Below are positions 7,762 through 16,399 of a stretch of 44,154 bases of DNA, one piece after another. A program made the translations under genes and the position numbers. The notes beneath the pieces are model-generated. The model searched no databases and was not told the DNA's origin. It saw only the letters and a list, made by a program, of their open reading frames with translations. The stretch's first letter is position 1. Each line of letters begins with the position of its first letter. This stretch comes from an uncultured Methanomicrobiales archaeon (lineage in GTDB: Archaea > Halobacteriota > Methanomicrobia > Methanomicrobiales > Methanospirillaceae): the NCBI GenBank assembly GCA_903828975.1, contig CAIKOD010000021.1, positions 1 to 44,154 on the forward strand, in the 5' to 3' direction.

Positions 7762-8385
7762 TTATTTCGGCAGCAACGCCCGTAATTCCTTAATATTCTC
7801 TTTAATCCGGTCTTCCAGGTCTTCGATCTTCTGGAGGATTACTTCCGGTTTCTCATACGAGATCTCCTCATACACGATCTCCTTGTACCGCGAGAGTGAA
7901 AGGATATACCCGTTTTCCTTAATTTCGCTGATGGGGACATAGAAGCACTTCTTTGTCCGATCACTCAGGTTTTCCTCTTTTCTCTTCCGGAACCGTTCAA
8001 TGATATCCGGAATATCTCCCTTGCGATCGATTGGGGTCCGCTTATCGTCGAGGGAGTACCCGTCTGACTCCATATCGTAGAACCAGACCTTCCCGGTGCT
8101 GCCACCCTTGGTAAAAATCATGACTGCGGTGGAGACTCCTGCATAGGGCTTGAATACACCGGATGGCATCGAGACGATTCCTTCCAGCTGGCATTTGGTG
8201 AGAAGCAGTTCCCTCAGTTTTTTGTGGGTGTTGGAGCTCCCGTCCAGCACCGCCAGTACCGACCGTATGAGGACCGTGTAACACACCACCCCGATTGAAA
8301 GGTTCAATACCTTTCCGGATGCAGAAAACCGGGCGGACCCTGCCGATCCCTGGAAATCACAGCCTGCCTTCGGAAACAATTTCAT
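7762..8385 (-). pseudogene. hsdM: Truncated HsdM methyltransferase fused to a foreign N-terminus
   Basis: Residues ~50-207 are the C-terminal part of a type I restriction-modification methyltransferase (HsdM): SSNTHKKLRELLLTKCQLEG, MPSGVFKPYAGVSTAVMIF, FYDMESDGYSLDDKR and a coiled-coil end. The SAM-binding and NPPF catalytic regions are absent, so it cannot methylate. The first ~50 residues instead match, in frame, the C-terminal end of the unknown gene at 15889-16344 (ARFSASGKVLNLSIG versus ARLSASGKALNISIG, then SVLAVLDG). The join falls at DG|SSN, where HsdM normally reads like LPDGVLFGSSN, so recombination at short homology is likely. No HsdS or HsdR is nearby. Confidence 0.85.
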
Positions 8386-8724
8386 ATATTACAGCCACGT
8401 AACACTATAACAAGAATTAAGTATCCCAAAGTCAACAAAATGATCAGGTAAGCTCATGTCTGTTTTAGTGCGTACGAGAGGCACAGCTACTATTCAGGTA
8501 ACAGACAACTTCTTTTTCTTCTTTAGATAGGGGACCCGTGCGATAGCCGGATCCCCTGTAATGTCGTTCCAGAGAGTTTACCGGATGGTTTTTATCATGT
8601 GTAAAATGTTTCTAACCCCACGTCAGGAGGCAGTAAGGCGGAATACCAGTATTAACGGAGGATACATTCCGCATGCCACCGAAGGTATGGCCGGCAGCAA
8701 TCCTTCATGCTGGAGGAGATTCTA
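8386..8724. other. Intergenic region with GC-rich hairpin
   Basis: The 339-bp gap between two divergent genes holds one notable structure: AGGGGA...TCCCCT at 8529-8557, extended by CCG/CGG after one mismatch, just after a T/C-rich run. No coding potential is visible. It may contain the promoter of the downstream substrate-binding protein. Confidence 0.3.
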
Positions 8725-10050
8725 ATGAGAGCTAGTACGATTATTCTGATAATAATAGCGGTCGGGCTCGTCCTTGGCGGTGTGGCCATTTCAGGGTGTA
8801 CCCAGCAGGCCGCAGCATCGCCAACTGAATTAAAGATCGGGGTGGTTGCCTCGCTGACCGGCCCTTCAAGTGCGACAGGGAAAGACATGTGGCAGTCGGC
8901 ACAAATTGCTGCCGACGAAATAAATGCAAACGGGGGGGTCTATGTTACTGAACTCGGGCAGAAAATCCCAGTAAAAGTCATTGTCGGGGACGATGAATCG
9001 ACCCGGGAAGGCGGGCAAAAAGCCGTTTCAAAGCTCATTTCAGCTGATAACGTCAATGCACTCGTCGGTGGTTTTTCAAGTGCCGTGACAACGGCATCCC
9101 AGTCTGTTGTTGCAGAAAACAAAGTCCCTTACGTCATAACCGGTGCATCGAGCCCGACCATCACGAGGAGGACCGATATTGATACGTCCTATATGTATCA
9201 CTTCTGCCCGACAACCGATGACTACGGAGGACAGACCACCCGGTTCATCAGCAATTTCATGAGGCCTGCAATCTACCAGAAATTTAATCTTGATACTGCC
9301 CGGCCCCTGCGGCTTGCAATTATTTACCAGGACAGTCCTTACGGGAAAGGTGTCCTCACCGCGGTCGAAAACACGATAAAGAATGAGAATTTACCCGTCA
9401 AAATTGTAAGCAGCGAATCGTTTAAAATGGGGGAGGCAGACTACCGGACATTGCTCACCAATGTCAAGGCCAGTCAGCCAGACGTGATTTATTCTGCGGC
9501 CTTCCTCAATGAACAGGGCCCCATGATCACCCAGGCCCGGAGAGATGTAGGGCTTAACACCTTGTTTGTAGTGGTCGAGTGCAACGATGATCCGGATTAT
9601 TACAAGAGCCTTAGCAGATATGGCGAAGGGTCGGTTATTGAAAGCCACTTCAGCCCTTACACGGTGCCCAATGGATCTACGTCCAATGCGGCGGTTGCAT
9701 TCAAGAACAGCTACCAGAAAAAATGGGGTGGGCTCCCCAGTATGATGGGCGCAACCACGTATGAGGGAGTGAACATTGTCGCTAATGCAGTCGGGCAGGC
9801 AGGATCGCTTGATAAAACGAAGATCAAGGATGCCCTTGCGGCCACAAATATGCCTGAATCAATAGAGGCCATGAAGGATGGAAAAATCACCTTCTCAAAG
9901 GATGCCCGTGAAGCGAACTTCAACCTCTACATGGAACAGCTTGCATGGAACGAAACACTGAAGGAACTCAGGCCGACTATTATTTATCCAGCTGACCTGA
10001 GCCAGGGTAATTTCGTTCTCCCTGAATGGTACCAGCCGGGAACAGCCTGA
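8725..10050 (+). CDS. Orphan branched-chain-amino-acid-type ABC substrate-binding lipoprotein
   Basis: A 441-residue extracellular solute receptor of the LivK/type-1 periplasmic-binding fold. The N-terminus is a lipoprotein signal: hydrophobic TIILIIIAVGLVLGG then AISGC, with Cys as lipid attachment site, followed by a Gln/Ala/Ser linker. The binding core begins at LKIGVVASLTGPSSATGK and carries GQKAVSKLI, VPYVITGASSPTITRR and TYEGVNIVANAV, all typical of the family. I choose the ATG at 8725 over 8707 because GGAGGAGATT lies directly upstream. No LivH/M/G/F permease or ATPase genes follow, so it is either an orphan receptor or uses a transporter encoded elsewhere. The ligand is not predictable; amino acids, amides or urea are possible. 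Confidence 0.88.
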   Translation: MRASTIILIIIAVGLVLGGVAISGCTQQAAASPTELKIGVVASLTGPSSATGKDMWQSAQIAADEINANGGVYVTELGQKIPVKVIVGDDESTREGGQKAVSKLISADNVNALVGGFSSAVTTASQSVVAENKVPYVITGASSPTITRRTDIDTSYMYHFCPTTDDYGGQTTRFISNFMRPAIYQKFNLDTARPLRLAIIYQDSPYGKGVLTAVENTIKNENLPVKIVSSESFKMGEADYRTLLTNVKASQPDVIYSAAFLNEQGPMITQARRDVGLNTLFVVVECNDDPDYYKSLSRYGEGSVIESHFSPYTVPNGSTSNAAVAFKNSYQKKWGGLPSMMGATTYEGVNIVANAVGQAGSLDKTKIKDALAATNMPESIEAMKDGKITFSKDAREANFNLYMEQLAWNETLKELRPTIIYPADLSQGNFVLPEWYQPGTA

Positions 10051-10127
10051 AAACAGTTGGATGGGGATAACAGGGTCCCCCCAAAACCCATTTGGACTTT
10101 TTCGAGGTTTTCTCTATTTTTCATTTC

Positions 10128-10245
10128 CCCACGAACAATGCCGCTTTCCTGTTTCTCCCGTCCAGCACCGCCAGCACCGATCGTAAAGGGACCGTGTAAT
10201 AAAAAGGGCGGAATCGTAATATCCAACGCCCGGCCCAAGGCAGAT
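10128..10245 (-). pseudogene. Decayed C-terminal copy of the 15889-16344 gene family
   Basis: The plus-strand text TTTCTCCCGTCCAGCACCGC and its flanks closely match 15895-15945, with further similarity through the segment reading GTGTAATA and ATATCCAACGCC. The region corresponds to the last ~40 codons of the unknown gene at 15889-16344 (antisense reading: VLAVLDGRNRK). Indels break the frame. It sits between the convergent substrate-binding-protein and membrane-protein genes. With the HsdM fusion it is the second broken copy in the window. The rest of the gap 10051-10368 shows nothing else. Confidence 0.7.
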
Positions 10246-10368
10246 AACTAGGCTGAACCAGCCAGGTCACGGGCATTGAGCAGGCTTTCTTTATTGGGCA
10301 AAGAACGCAAGTTTGGGAAAATAAAATAAACTAGGAAAATGGAGTCCCGGAAAATATGAACTATTGAT

Positions 10369-11145
10369 CTATTTCTTATATCCTGTCTTTTCATCCAGTT
10401 TCTTCTCGAGGTTCCAGAGAAGGAACATATCGATATCCGCATAGGTCTTCTTCCCAACCTCAAACGGGTTGTCCATATCTTTTATCAGGAGCAGGAGAGC
10501 CATGAGTAGCATACAGAGAACGGTAAACAGAACGAGGCCCTCGTAATAAGGGTCAAGTTTTACAAAGAACAGTAACAGGATCACACCGGCAGCAGCCAGT
10601 TCTGCAATTGCATATGCTGCAGGTATGAATGAGGTTTCTGCAATGGTTTTTATCCGGTGCGAAAGGCGATCAATGGCCGTCACTTCACTTTTTAATTTGA
10701 TAATGAAATTCGGTGGTACTCCCTCATCAACAAGGGTCGAAATGTCTGTGGTGACAGTGTCAATTACCTTGTCCATTGCATCAAGGTCCCAAGTATTGTT
10801 CCGGAAATTCGTATTAATACCCCGCATCAGGGCAGCGACATTTTCCTGCATTCCGGCAATCAGGTTAACATCCTTAACCCGGACCAGAGAGAGATCACTG
10901 TAAAGTGACCTTATCGAGGTCACAATCTCCCCAGGTATCTTTTCGCTTTCCTTGTAATCGGTTAATGTCCCTGCAAAAATAATTGCAATAGTGAATATCG
11001 CACCCCCAATAAATGCGGTTATAAGATTCGTCACCGAGAGTATGTCGAAATTAAGGTAGTCAAAAACCAGTCGAACAATAAGCAGCGCTAATGTGATCCC
11101 AAATGCCTTGAAAATCAGGCCCCATTTTGTCATGAACGTTCCCAT
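10369..11145 (-). CDS. Four-TM membrane protein, possibly bestrophin-like (DUF4239-type)
   Basis: A ~258-residue membrane protein with two N-terminal hydrophobic helices (AFGITLALLIVRLVF and AFIGGAIFTIAIIFAGTL), a ~110-residue helical soluble domain, and two C-terminal helices (AAYAIAELAAAGVILLLFFV and LVLFTVLCMLLMALLLLI). It ends in a conserved DMDNPFEVGKKTYADID motif. This 2+2 layout, with TDYKESEKIPGE after the second helix, fits bestrophin-like DUF4239 proteins, which would be anion channels; that is tentative. It is a clear paralogue of the gene at 14683-15477. The gene lies 74 bp downstream of the P-type ATPase on the same strand, so the two are probably co-transcribed. The start is uncertain: the ATG at 11145 is used, and GTG 11154 is also possible. 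Confidence 0.72.
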   Translation of the reverse strand: MGTFMTKWGLIFKAFGITLALLIVRLVFDYLNFDILSVTNLITAFIGGAIFTIAIIFAGTLTDYKESEKIPGEIVTSIRSLYSDLSLVRVKDVNLIAGMQENVAALMRGINTNFRNNTWDLDAMDKVIDTVTTDISTLVDEGVPPNFIIKLKSEVTAIDRLSHRIKTIAETSFIPAAYAIAELAAAGVILLLFFVKLDPYYEGLVLFTVLCMLLMALLLLIKDMDNPFEVGKKTYADIDMFLLWNLEKKLDEKTGYKK

Positions 11146-11218
11146 GATTATCACAGTATATCCGAATAATGCATGTTATTTGATTGATTCAGGTTTCCCG
11201 GTCTTACTACATTACACC

Positions 11219-13780
11219 TCATATAACCGGACTCCTTCCCGTTTTCCTTGTATTCCAGAACTTAAAGCACTCAAACCAGATGATGCCCGATGCCCCGGCT
11301 AAAGCACATATCACAAGGTCTGTCAAGGGCACCGTCCCAAAACCAAAAAGGGATTGTAACACCGGAATGTAAAGGACAAGCAACAGACAGACAATTGTCC
11401 CGGCAAACACATACCACATCGCCTTGTTTGGAGTCCGCAAGGTCGTCAGGATAGTATCAGACCATGACCTGTTTGTCAGGATCAGGAAGAGGTTTGCTAC
11501 AACAATTGTCGTGAATGTCAGCGTCCTTACCTCATCCTCACTATATCCCCACGCCAATGCATCCACATACACGGCTAGAACGATGGCTAATACAACAAAT
11601 CCCTGGAGCAGGCTGAGTGCCAGAGTCCGTTTCGTGAAAAGTCCTTCAATTTTCTGCCGGGGCGGGCGGTCCATAATATTCCGCTCTTCTTTTTCTGATT
11701 CAAAGACGATTGAACAGGCCGGGTCAATGACCAGTTCAAGAAATACGATCTGGACTGGCAGCATAACCAGGGGCAGGTTAAAAAGGACGGGAATAAGTGA
11801 CATACCAGCAATGGGGACGTGAATTGAAAATATATACGCCATTACTTTTTTCAGGTTATCAAAAATTCTTCTTCCCAGTCTCACCGCAGAAACAATCGAG
11901 ATAAAGTTGTCATCAAGTAAAACAAGTGACGAGGCTTCACGGGCGACATCGGTACCCCTCCCACCCATAGCGATCCCGATATCCGCCGATTTCAGAGCTG
12001 GGGCATCATTCACCCCATCTCCGGTCATGGCAACAACTTCACCGCTGGCCTTCAGGGCGTTGACAATACGTAACTTTTGTTCTGGAACAACCCTTGCAAA
12101 GAGCGTCACATTATTTATACGCCTGATAAGTTCTTCATCGCTCATCCTTTCAAGTTCAGCACCGGTGATACACAGGTCCGTATTGATAAGTCCAATCTGA
12201 CGCCCGATATTCTGCGCCGTAAGCGGGTAATCCCCGGTAATCATGATCACACGGATACCTGCAGAATAACATTCTTTTACGGCATCTGCAACCTGGGGAC
12301 GGACCGGATCGGCAAACCCAACAAGTCCGAGGAAGGTAAAGGTGAAATCATGCTGACCCATAGGAAGCTCGGCGAGTGAAAACGACGCCTTCGCAACACC
12401 AAGGATTCGAAGGCCCTGTGATGCCATCATGTTGATATCAACAGATAGTTCCTGTCTTTTTTCCTCACTGAAATGACACAGGTCTGCGATTGCTTCCGGG
12501 GCCCCTTTGGAGGCAATAATATAATCTTTCCCTTCAGGAGATCTCCAGACATTTAACATTGCAAGGAGTTCCGGGGAGAGAGGGTACTCCTGCACAAGCT
12601 CCCATCCCGAATGTATATGCTCGGTAGTGCCGAAATCCCCCTCACCTAGCCGGAACAATGCTTTTTCCATCGGATCAAAAGGGTCTTTTTTACAGGCGAG
12701 AATGGCAAACTCTGCCATTTCATGACAGATTTCCGCGACAGAATTTTTTCCGGTGGCATCATGTTCGCACATCCGGCCGGACGCAAAAAAAGACTGGACC
12801 GTCATCCTGTTCTCTGTGAGTGTGCCTGTCTTATCCACGCACAGTACGGTCGCAGAACCCAGGGTTTCAATGGCTGGCACCTGGCGGGTCAGCACATTTT
12901 TCCGAGAGATCCTCCAGGCTCCGAGAGCAAGGAATATGGTCAGGACGACGGGGAATTCTTCCGGCAATATTGCCATAGCGAGGGTAATCCCTGCTAAAAA
13001 TCCTTCAATCCAGTTACCACGGGAGAAGCCATATACGACTACGATAACAGCACACAGGAAGAGACCAACAATCGCGATCGTCCGGACAATCCTTGAAATC
13101 TCTCCTTTCAACCGGGTTTCATCCCGTTCTACGGTTTGCAAAACGGAGCCGATCTTCCCCATCTCGGTCCCGGCACCGGTTGACCTGACCTCGGCAAGGC
13201 CCTGGCCCTGCACGACCAGTGTTCCCGAATAGACAAAGGGCAGGTCGTCACCGCCAGGCCGTTCTGCCTGCATGCCCTCAGTCCATGATATTTTACGGAC
13301 CGGGACAGATTCTCCCGTCAGGAGTGATTCATCGACTGACACGTTATTGGAGGAGAGCAGTACACCGTCGGCTGGTACTCGGTCCCCTTCAACAAGGATC
13401 ACCAGGTCTCCCGTCACCACTTCACGGCCCGGGATTCGTACCTGTTCACCGTCCCGGATCACCAGTGCCCGGGGACTGGAAAGATTTCGGAGAGCTTCCA
13501 ATGCCCGTTCCGTCTTCTGCTCCTGGTAGACGGTAATACCAATGATGACGAGAACGAAACTCATCAGCATCAGTCCTTCGGAGATATCCCCAAGGACAAA
13601 ATAGATCAGGCCGCTTGCAACAAGCAGAATAAACATCGGTTCGTGGATCACTTCAATAATAATACCAAAAACGCCACGTTTTTTCGACTCGGGGAGTTCA
13701 TTATACCCCTCGGTTTTTAGCTTTTCTTCCGCTTTTTCCCTGGAAAGACCAGTAAAAGAATTGAGATCAAGGACTGGCAT
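11219..13780 (-). CDS. P-type cation-transporting ATPase (type IIA-like, probably Ca2+)
   Basis: An 853-residue P2-type ATPase that pumps cations across the membrane with ATP. It shows an N-terminal cation-ATPase domain (FTGLSREKAEEKLKTEGYNELP), the actuator motif LTGESVPV, an IPEEFP transmembrane 4 motif (ILPEEFPVVL), the phosphorylation site DKTGTLT near residue 315, the nucleotide-binding KGAPEAI, the hinge TGDGVNDAPALKSADIGIAM and C-terminal transmembrane helices. The P-E-E motif in helix 4 and the overall length fit Ca2+/Mn2+ (PMR1-like) pumps; Na+ or H+ cannot be excluded. The ATG at 13780 is chosen because CGGAGC lies just upstream. It is followed by the four-TM protein at 10369. Confidence 0.9.
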   Translation of the reverse strand: MPVLDLNSFTGLSREKAEEKLKTEGYNELPESKKRGVFGIIIEVIHEPMFILLVASGLIYFVLGDISEGLMLMSFVLVIIGITVYQEQKTERALEALRNLSSPRALVIRDGEQVRIPGREVVTGDLVILVEGDRVPADGVLLSSNNVSVDESLLTGESVPVRKISWTEGMQAERPGGDDLPFVYSGTLVVQGQGLAEVRSTGAGTEMGKIGSVLQTVERDETRLKGEISRIVRTIAIVGLFLCAVIVVVYGFSRGNWIEGFLAGITLAMAILPEEFPVVLTIFLALGAWRISRKNVLTRQVPAIETLGSATVLCVDKTGTLTENRMTVQSFFASGRMCEHDATGKNSVAEICHEMAEFAILACKKDPFDPMEKALFRLGEGDFGTTEHIHSGWELVQEYPLSPELLAMLNVWRSPEGKDYIIASKGAPEAIADLCHFSEEKRQELSVDINMMASQGLRILGVAKASFSLAELPMGQHDFTFTFLGLVGFADPVRPQVADAVKECYSAGIRVIMITGDYPLTAQNIGRQIGLINTDLCITGAELERMSDEELIRRINNVTLFARVVPEQKLRIVNALKASGEVVAMTGDGVNDAPALKSADIGIAMGGRGTDVAREASSLVLLDDNFISIVSAVRLGRRIFDNLKKVMAYIFSIHVPIAGMSLIPVLFNLPLVMLPVQIVFLELVIDPACSIVFESEKEERNIMDRPPRQKIEGLFTKRTLALSLLQGFVVLAIVLAVYVDALAWGYSEDEVRTLTFTTIVVANLFLILTNRSWSDTILTTLRTPNKAMWYVFAGTIVCLLLVLYIPVLQSLFGFGTVPLTDLVICALAGASGIIWFECFKFWNTRKTGRSPVI

Positions 13781-14057
13781 CAATAGCTCCGATAAGTGCT
13801 GGTAACCGCATAGTGCGAATATTATCCTTGATGATTTCCTTTTTTGCCGGGTTATTTTTCATAGTGTGTGGAAATCCCTGCCTGAGTACGTAAGAATTGT
13901 TCGTGTTCCCGTTGGATTCTGCTTTAACAGGATAACATCCTGCGGGGAGCTTTATCTCGAATTTATTCGTAAATCTGAATTTATTGCCTTGGGTATTAAA
14001 TTTTGATGGAAGGCAAATCCCCCCATCATTGTATACACCTATGATAATTGCAAGAGA

Positions 14058-14267
14058 TCAGTCAAAGATTCCACGTAGGAATCCCCCGACCCCGCGTTCA
14101 TCATCGTCATCGTTCTGGCGGCGGTCATTTTTCCTGTCATTTTTGTTCTGGTTGTTTACATTGCTTCCTGTGGACGATCCAAGAAGTTGTTCAAGCCTGC
14201 CCTTTTCCAGCCAGGTTCCACGGCATTTCGGGCAGTAGTCAATCGGTACGGTCAATCGCTCACCCAT
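14058..14267 (-). CDS. Small TFIIB-type zinc-finger protein, possibly truncated
   Basis: A 69-residue protein with one half of a zf-TFIIB domain: IDYCPKCRGTWLEKGRLEQLL. Family members normally have an earlier CPxC pair about 20 residues upstream that completes the zinc site; here an in-frame stop lies three codons before the ATG, so that part is missing. The rest is an Asn/Asp/Arg-rich low-complexity linker (NQNKNDRKNDRRQNDDDD) and a short GGFLRGIFD tail. The loss of two zinc ligands suggests N-terminal truncation or a partner-dependent finger. After its stop the same frame stays open for about 88 more codons to the ATPase start; this is odd but has no start codon. Confidence 0.6.
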   Translation of the reverse strand: MGERLTVPIDYCPKCRGTWLEKGRLEQLLGSSTGSNVNNQNKNDRKNDRRQNDDDDERGVGGFLRGIFD

Positions 14268-14582
14268 GAGCAGTCAACATTGCATACTGGATATTTCATT
14301 CTTAAGCTAAAACGTTACAATTGTGAAGATAAAGGGTTTCCGATAGAAAATTGTTTCTCCATCGTTTGCTTAAAAATTAATTGAAAATAACAGTTATCTT
14401 CATTTCAAATGTCAACGATTATACAATATAATGTGTTAACGATCGTGTATCCTGTAGAGCTTTGGATCTATTCTGAACCACCTGGCATGGAACTGGATCC
14501 CCCTATTCCCTCATAGTGACAATAATGTTCCACAGGGAATAATTAAAACCTGTTTTATTCTGTTTTTGGCAGAATCTCAATA

Positions 14583-14590
14583 ATATATAA
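14583..14590 (+). promoter_or_regulatory. TATA-like box upstream of 14683 gene
   Basis: TATATAAG lies in an AT-rich stretch about 95 bases before the ATG at 14683. It is the best TATA-like box in the 415-bp divergent region 14268-14682, which otherwise shows no gene or strong repeat. The assignment is by consensus only. Confidence 0.35.
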
Positions 14591-14682
14591 GTAAATTATT
14601 AACCAAAATAACCGATGTGGTTAATGTTTGGTGATTGAACAGAATCGAATTCCCTAAAACTGAATAATGATCAATACTGAGT

Positions 14683-15477
14683 ATGAAATTTAAGAAGAAA
14701 TGGGGGATTATGACCAAAGCTGTGGTCATGATGGTCATCCTCCTTGTAATTAGGACCATTGTTGAGTTCTTTGGGTTCGATGTTGTGCCAATAAATACCA
14801 TAGTTGGAGCATTTATTACCGGTGCTATTTTTACCATTGCAATTATTTTTACGGGCACATTTACCGACTATAAAGAGAGTGAAAAAGTCGGTGGAGAACT
14901 TGCAGCTTCTCTGAAAGCATTGTATAATGACAGCCGGGTCCTCCCTTTAGCTGATGAAAACCCGACCAGTGTATTGCGGACTCATGTAAGAGAACTCCAT
15001 AGGGCAATGTACAAATGTTTTATGGAGAATAACTGGAATCTCCCTGAACTCAATCATGAAATGAATAAAATCAACAATGATATCAGAATCCTGTCCTATG
15101 CGAATGTGGCTCCACCCCTGATAGCAAAACTGCGAAATGAACTTGGCGCAATCGACAGGATGACAAACCGGATTGAAGTAATTATCCGGACAGATTTTAT
15201 CCCTGCGGCATATGCACTTGCCGAGGTTGCTACAGCTGGGGTAATCCTTCTGCTGATATTTATCAAGATGGACCCCTTTCTTGAGGGAGCAATCATTTTT
15301 GCAGTTATTGTGACGATGCTCATTGGCCTGTTGCTTCTTATCAGGGATATGGACAATCCGTTTGAGTTTGAAACTAATACCTACGCTGATGTTGACATAG
15401 AAACTCTTGTGTACCTTGATTCCTACTTTGATTCTCAGGACGCAGAAATGGAAAAATTAAAAACTGAATCATCGTAG
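14683..15477 (+). CDS. Four-TM membrane protein, paralogue of 10369 gene
   Basis: A 264-residue membrane protein with the same layout as the 10369-11145 product: two N-terminal helices (VVMMVILLVIRTIVEFFGF and AFITGAIFTIAIIFTGTF), a soluble helical middle and two C-terminal helices (YALAEVATAGVILLLIFI and IIFAVIVTMLIGLLLLI). Shared blocks include GAIFTIAIIF, TDYKESEK, AAYA-AE and RDMDNPFE followed by TYAD. The two copies flank the P-type ATPase and zinc-finger genes but on opposite strands, and this one is more AT-rich. It may be a bestrophin-like (DUF4239-type) channel; that is tentative. It appears monocistronic. Confidence 0.72.
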   Translation: MKFKKKWGIMTKAVVMMVILLVIRTIVEFFGFDVVPINTIVGAFITGAIFTIAIIFTGTFTDYKESEKVGGELAASLKALYNDSRVLPLADENPTSVLRTHVRELHRAMYKCFMENNWNLPELNHEMNKINNDIRILSYANVAPPLIAKLRNELGAIDRMTNRIEVIIRTDFIPAAYALAEVATAGVILLLIFIKMDPFLEGAIIFAVIVTMLIGLLLLIRDMDNPFEFETNTYADVDIETLVYLDSYFDSQDAEMEKLKTESS

Positions 15478-15654
15478 TTTCCGTAACAATGTAACCTGAC
15501 TGGGAATTCCCCAAATATTTTCCAGATTTAACTTAGTTAAGAGTGTTTTTTTGCTATTGAAACTCCTTGATCTTCCAGCCTTATTTTTGATGCAAAGCCA
15601 AGTGTTCTAATCGATTATTTTATCCGGTAGAAGTTGAAATATGATATTCCAAAA

Positions 15655-15759
15655 ATGAATGAATGTACAATGAAACAGATAATTAAGATCCTTGATTACC
15701 CTACACTTGTAATTGGAATAGCCCTGCTAATTTTCTTTGGTCTTACATTTTTGTCATAA
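15655..15759 (+). CDS. 34-residue putative membrane microprotein
   Basis: This ORF is below the track cut-off. The peptide begins MNECTMKQIIKILDYPTLV and continues into a hydrophobic helix (VIGIALLIFFGLTFLS) at the C-terminus, so it would be a single-pass membrane microprotein. It is the only reasonable gene in the 411-bp gap 15478-15888. There is no clear ribosome-binding site. It could be a chance ORF, but the amphipathic start followed by one clean transmembrane segment is typical of real small proteins. Confidence 0.35.
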   Translation: MNECTMKQIIKILDYPTLVIGIALLIFFGLTFLS

Positions 15760-15888
15760 AATGTGAATTATTGAATACCTTTTTACCTCATTGAAACTTT
15801 TCAAAATATTCGTTAGGGCTGTTCTCGGTATTGGGCAATTTATCGGTAGGTCAAGGCGAAGTAAACATGAGCTGACTATTTCTTCGCC

Positions 15889-16344
15889 TTACTTCCCCAC
15901 AAACACCGCCGCTTTCCGGTTTCTCCCGTCCAGCACCGCCAGTACCGACCGCATGGGAACAGTGTAATACACCGCCCCAATTGAGATATTCAATGCCTTT
16001 CCCGATGCAGAAAGCCGGGCTTTTCCGACGACCCGCCTGTTCCCGGCGAGCAACCTGATTTCCCGCTTATCCCCATCAAGCACCGCATCAATATCCTCAT
16101 TCAGCAGGATAAATACCCGGCTGTCAAGGTCAGAGTAGATCGCAAGCCCTTCCGGGCACATAATTAACCTCCCTGCTTTTTCAAATGATGACCGGCTGGA
16201 GGGATACGTTATGAACTGAATCGGCGGTTCTTCAGTGACCTGCTCTTGAGCAACCGGAGGAATTTGAACAGGTTCCTGCACACTCCTCCTCCCGGACAGG
16301 ATCCCTTTCAGCCGTTCAAAAATTTTCCAAAGGGCCGCAATCAT
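15889..16344 (-). CDS. Unknown protein with a GKAL-YYTVP-VLAVLDG domain; replicon-associated
   Basis: The start at 16344 (MIAALWKIFERL) is preferred over the GTG at 16470, which would overlap the upstream primase gene; GGGGGT lies upstream of the chosen ATG. Residues 1-20 form an amphipathic or membrane-associated helix, followed by a basic patch, a Pro/Gln/Glu-rich linker and a beta-rich domain. The end (ARLSASGKALNISIGAVYYT, then SVLAVLDGRNRK) is the sequence found broken at 8.3 and 10.1 kb. A weaker version of the same pattern occurs in the 19787-20128 product (NRAGKAIEFHSG, then LLPRGVFVDV). No known family is recognised. It is the last gene of the minus-strand replicon operon. Confidence 0.65.
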   Translation of the reverse strand: MIAALWKIFERLKGILSGRRSVQEPVQIPPVAQEQVTEEPPIQFITYPSSRSSFEKAGRLIMCPEGLAIYSDLDSRVFILLNEDIDAVLDGDKREIRLLAGNRRVVGKARLSASGKALNISIGAVYYTVPMRSVLAVLDGRNRKAAVFVGK

Positions 16345-16399
16345 GCAGGTACCCCCGCAAATTCCGGGCAATAATCCAAACAGTTCGGCCACAACAGCA

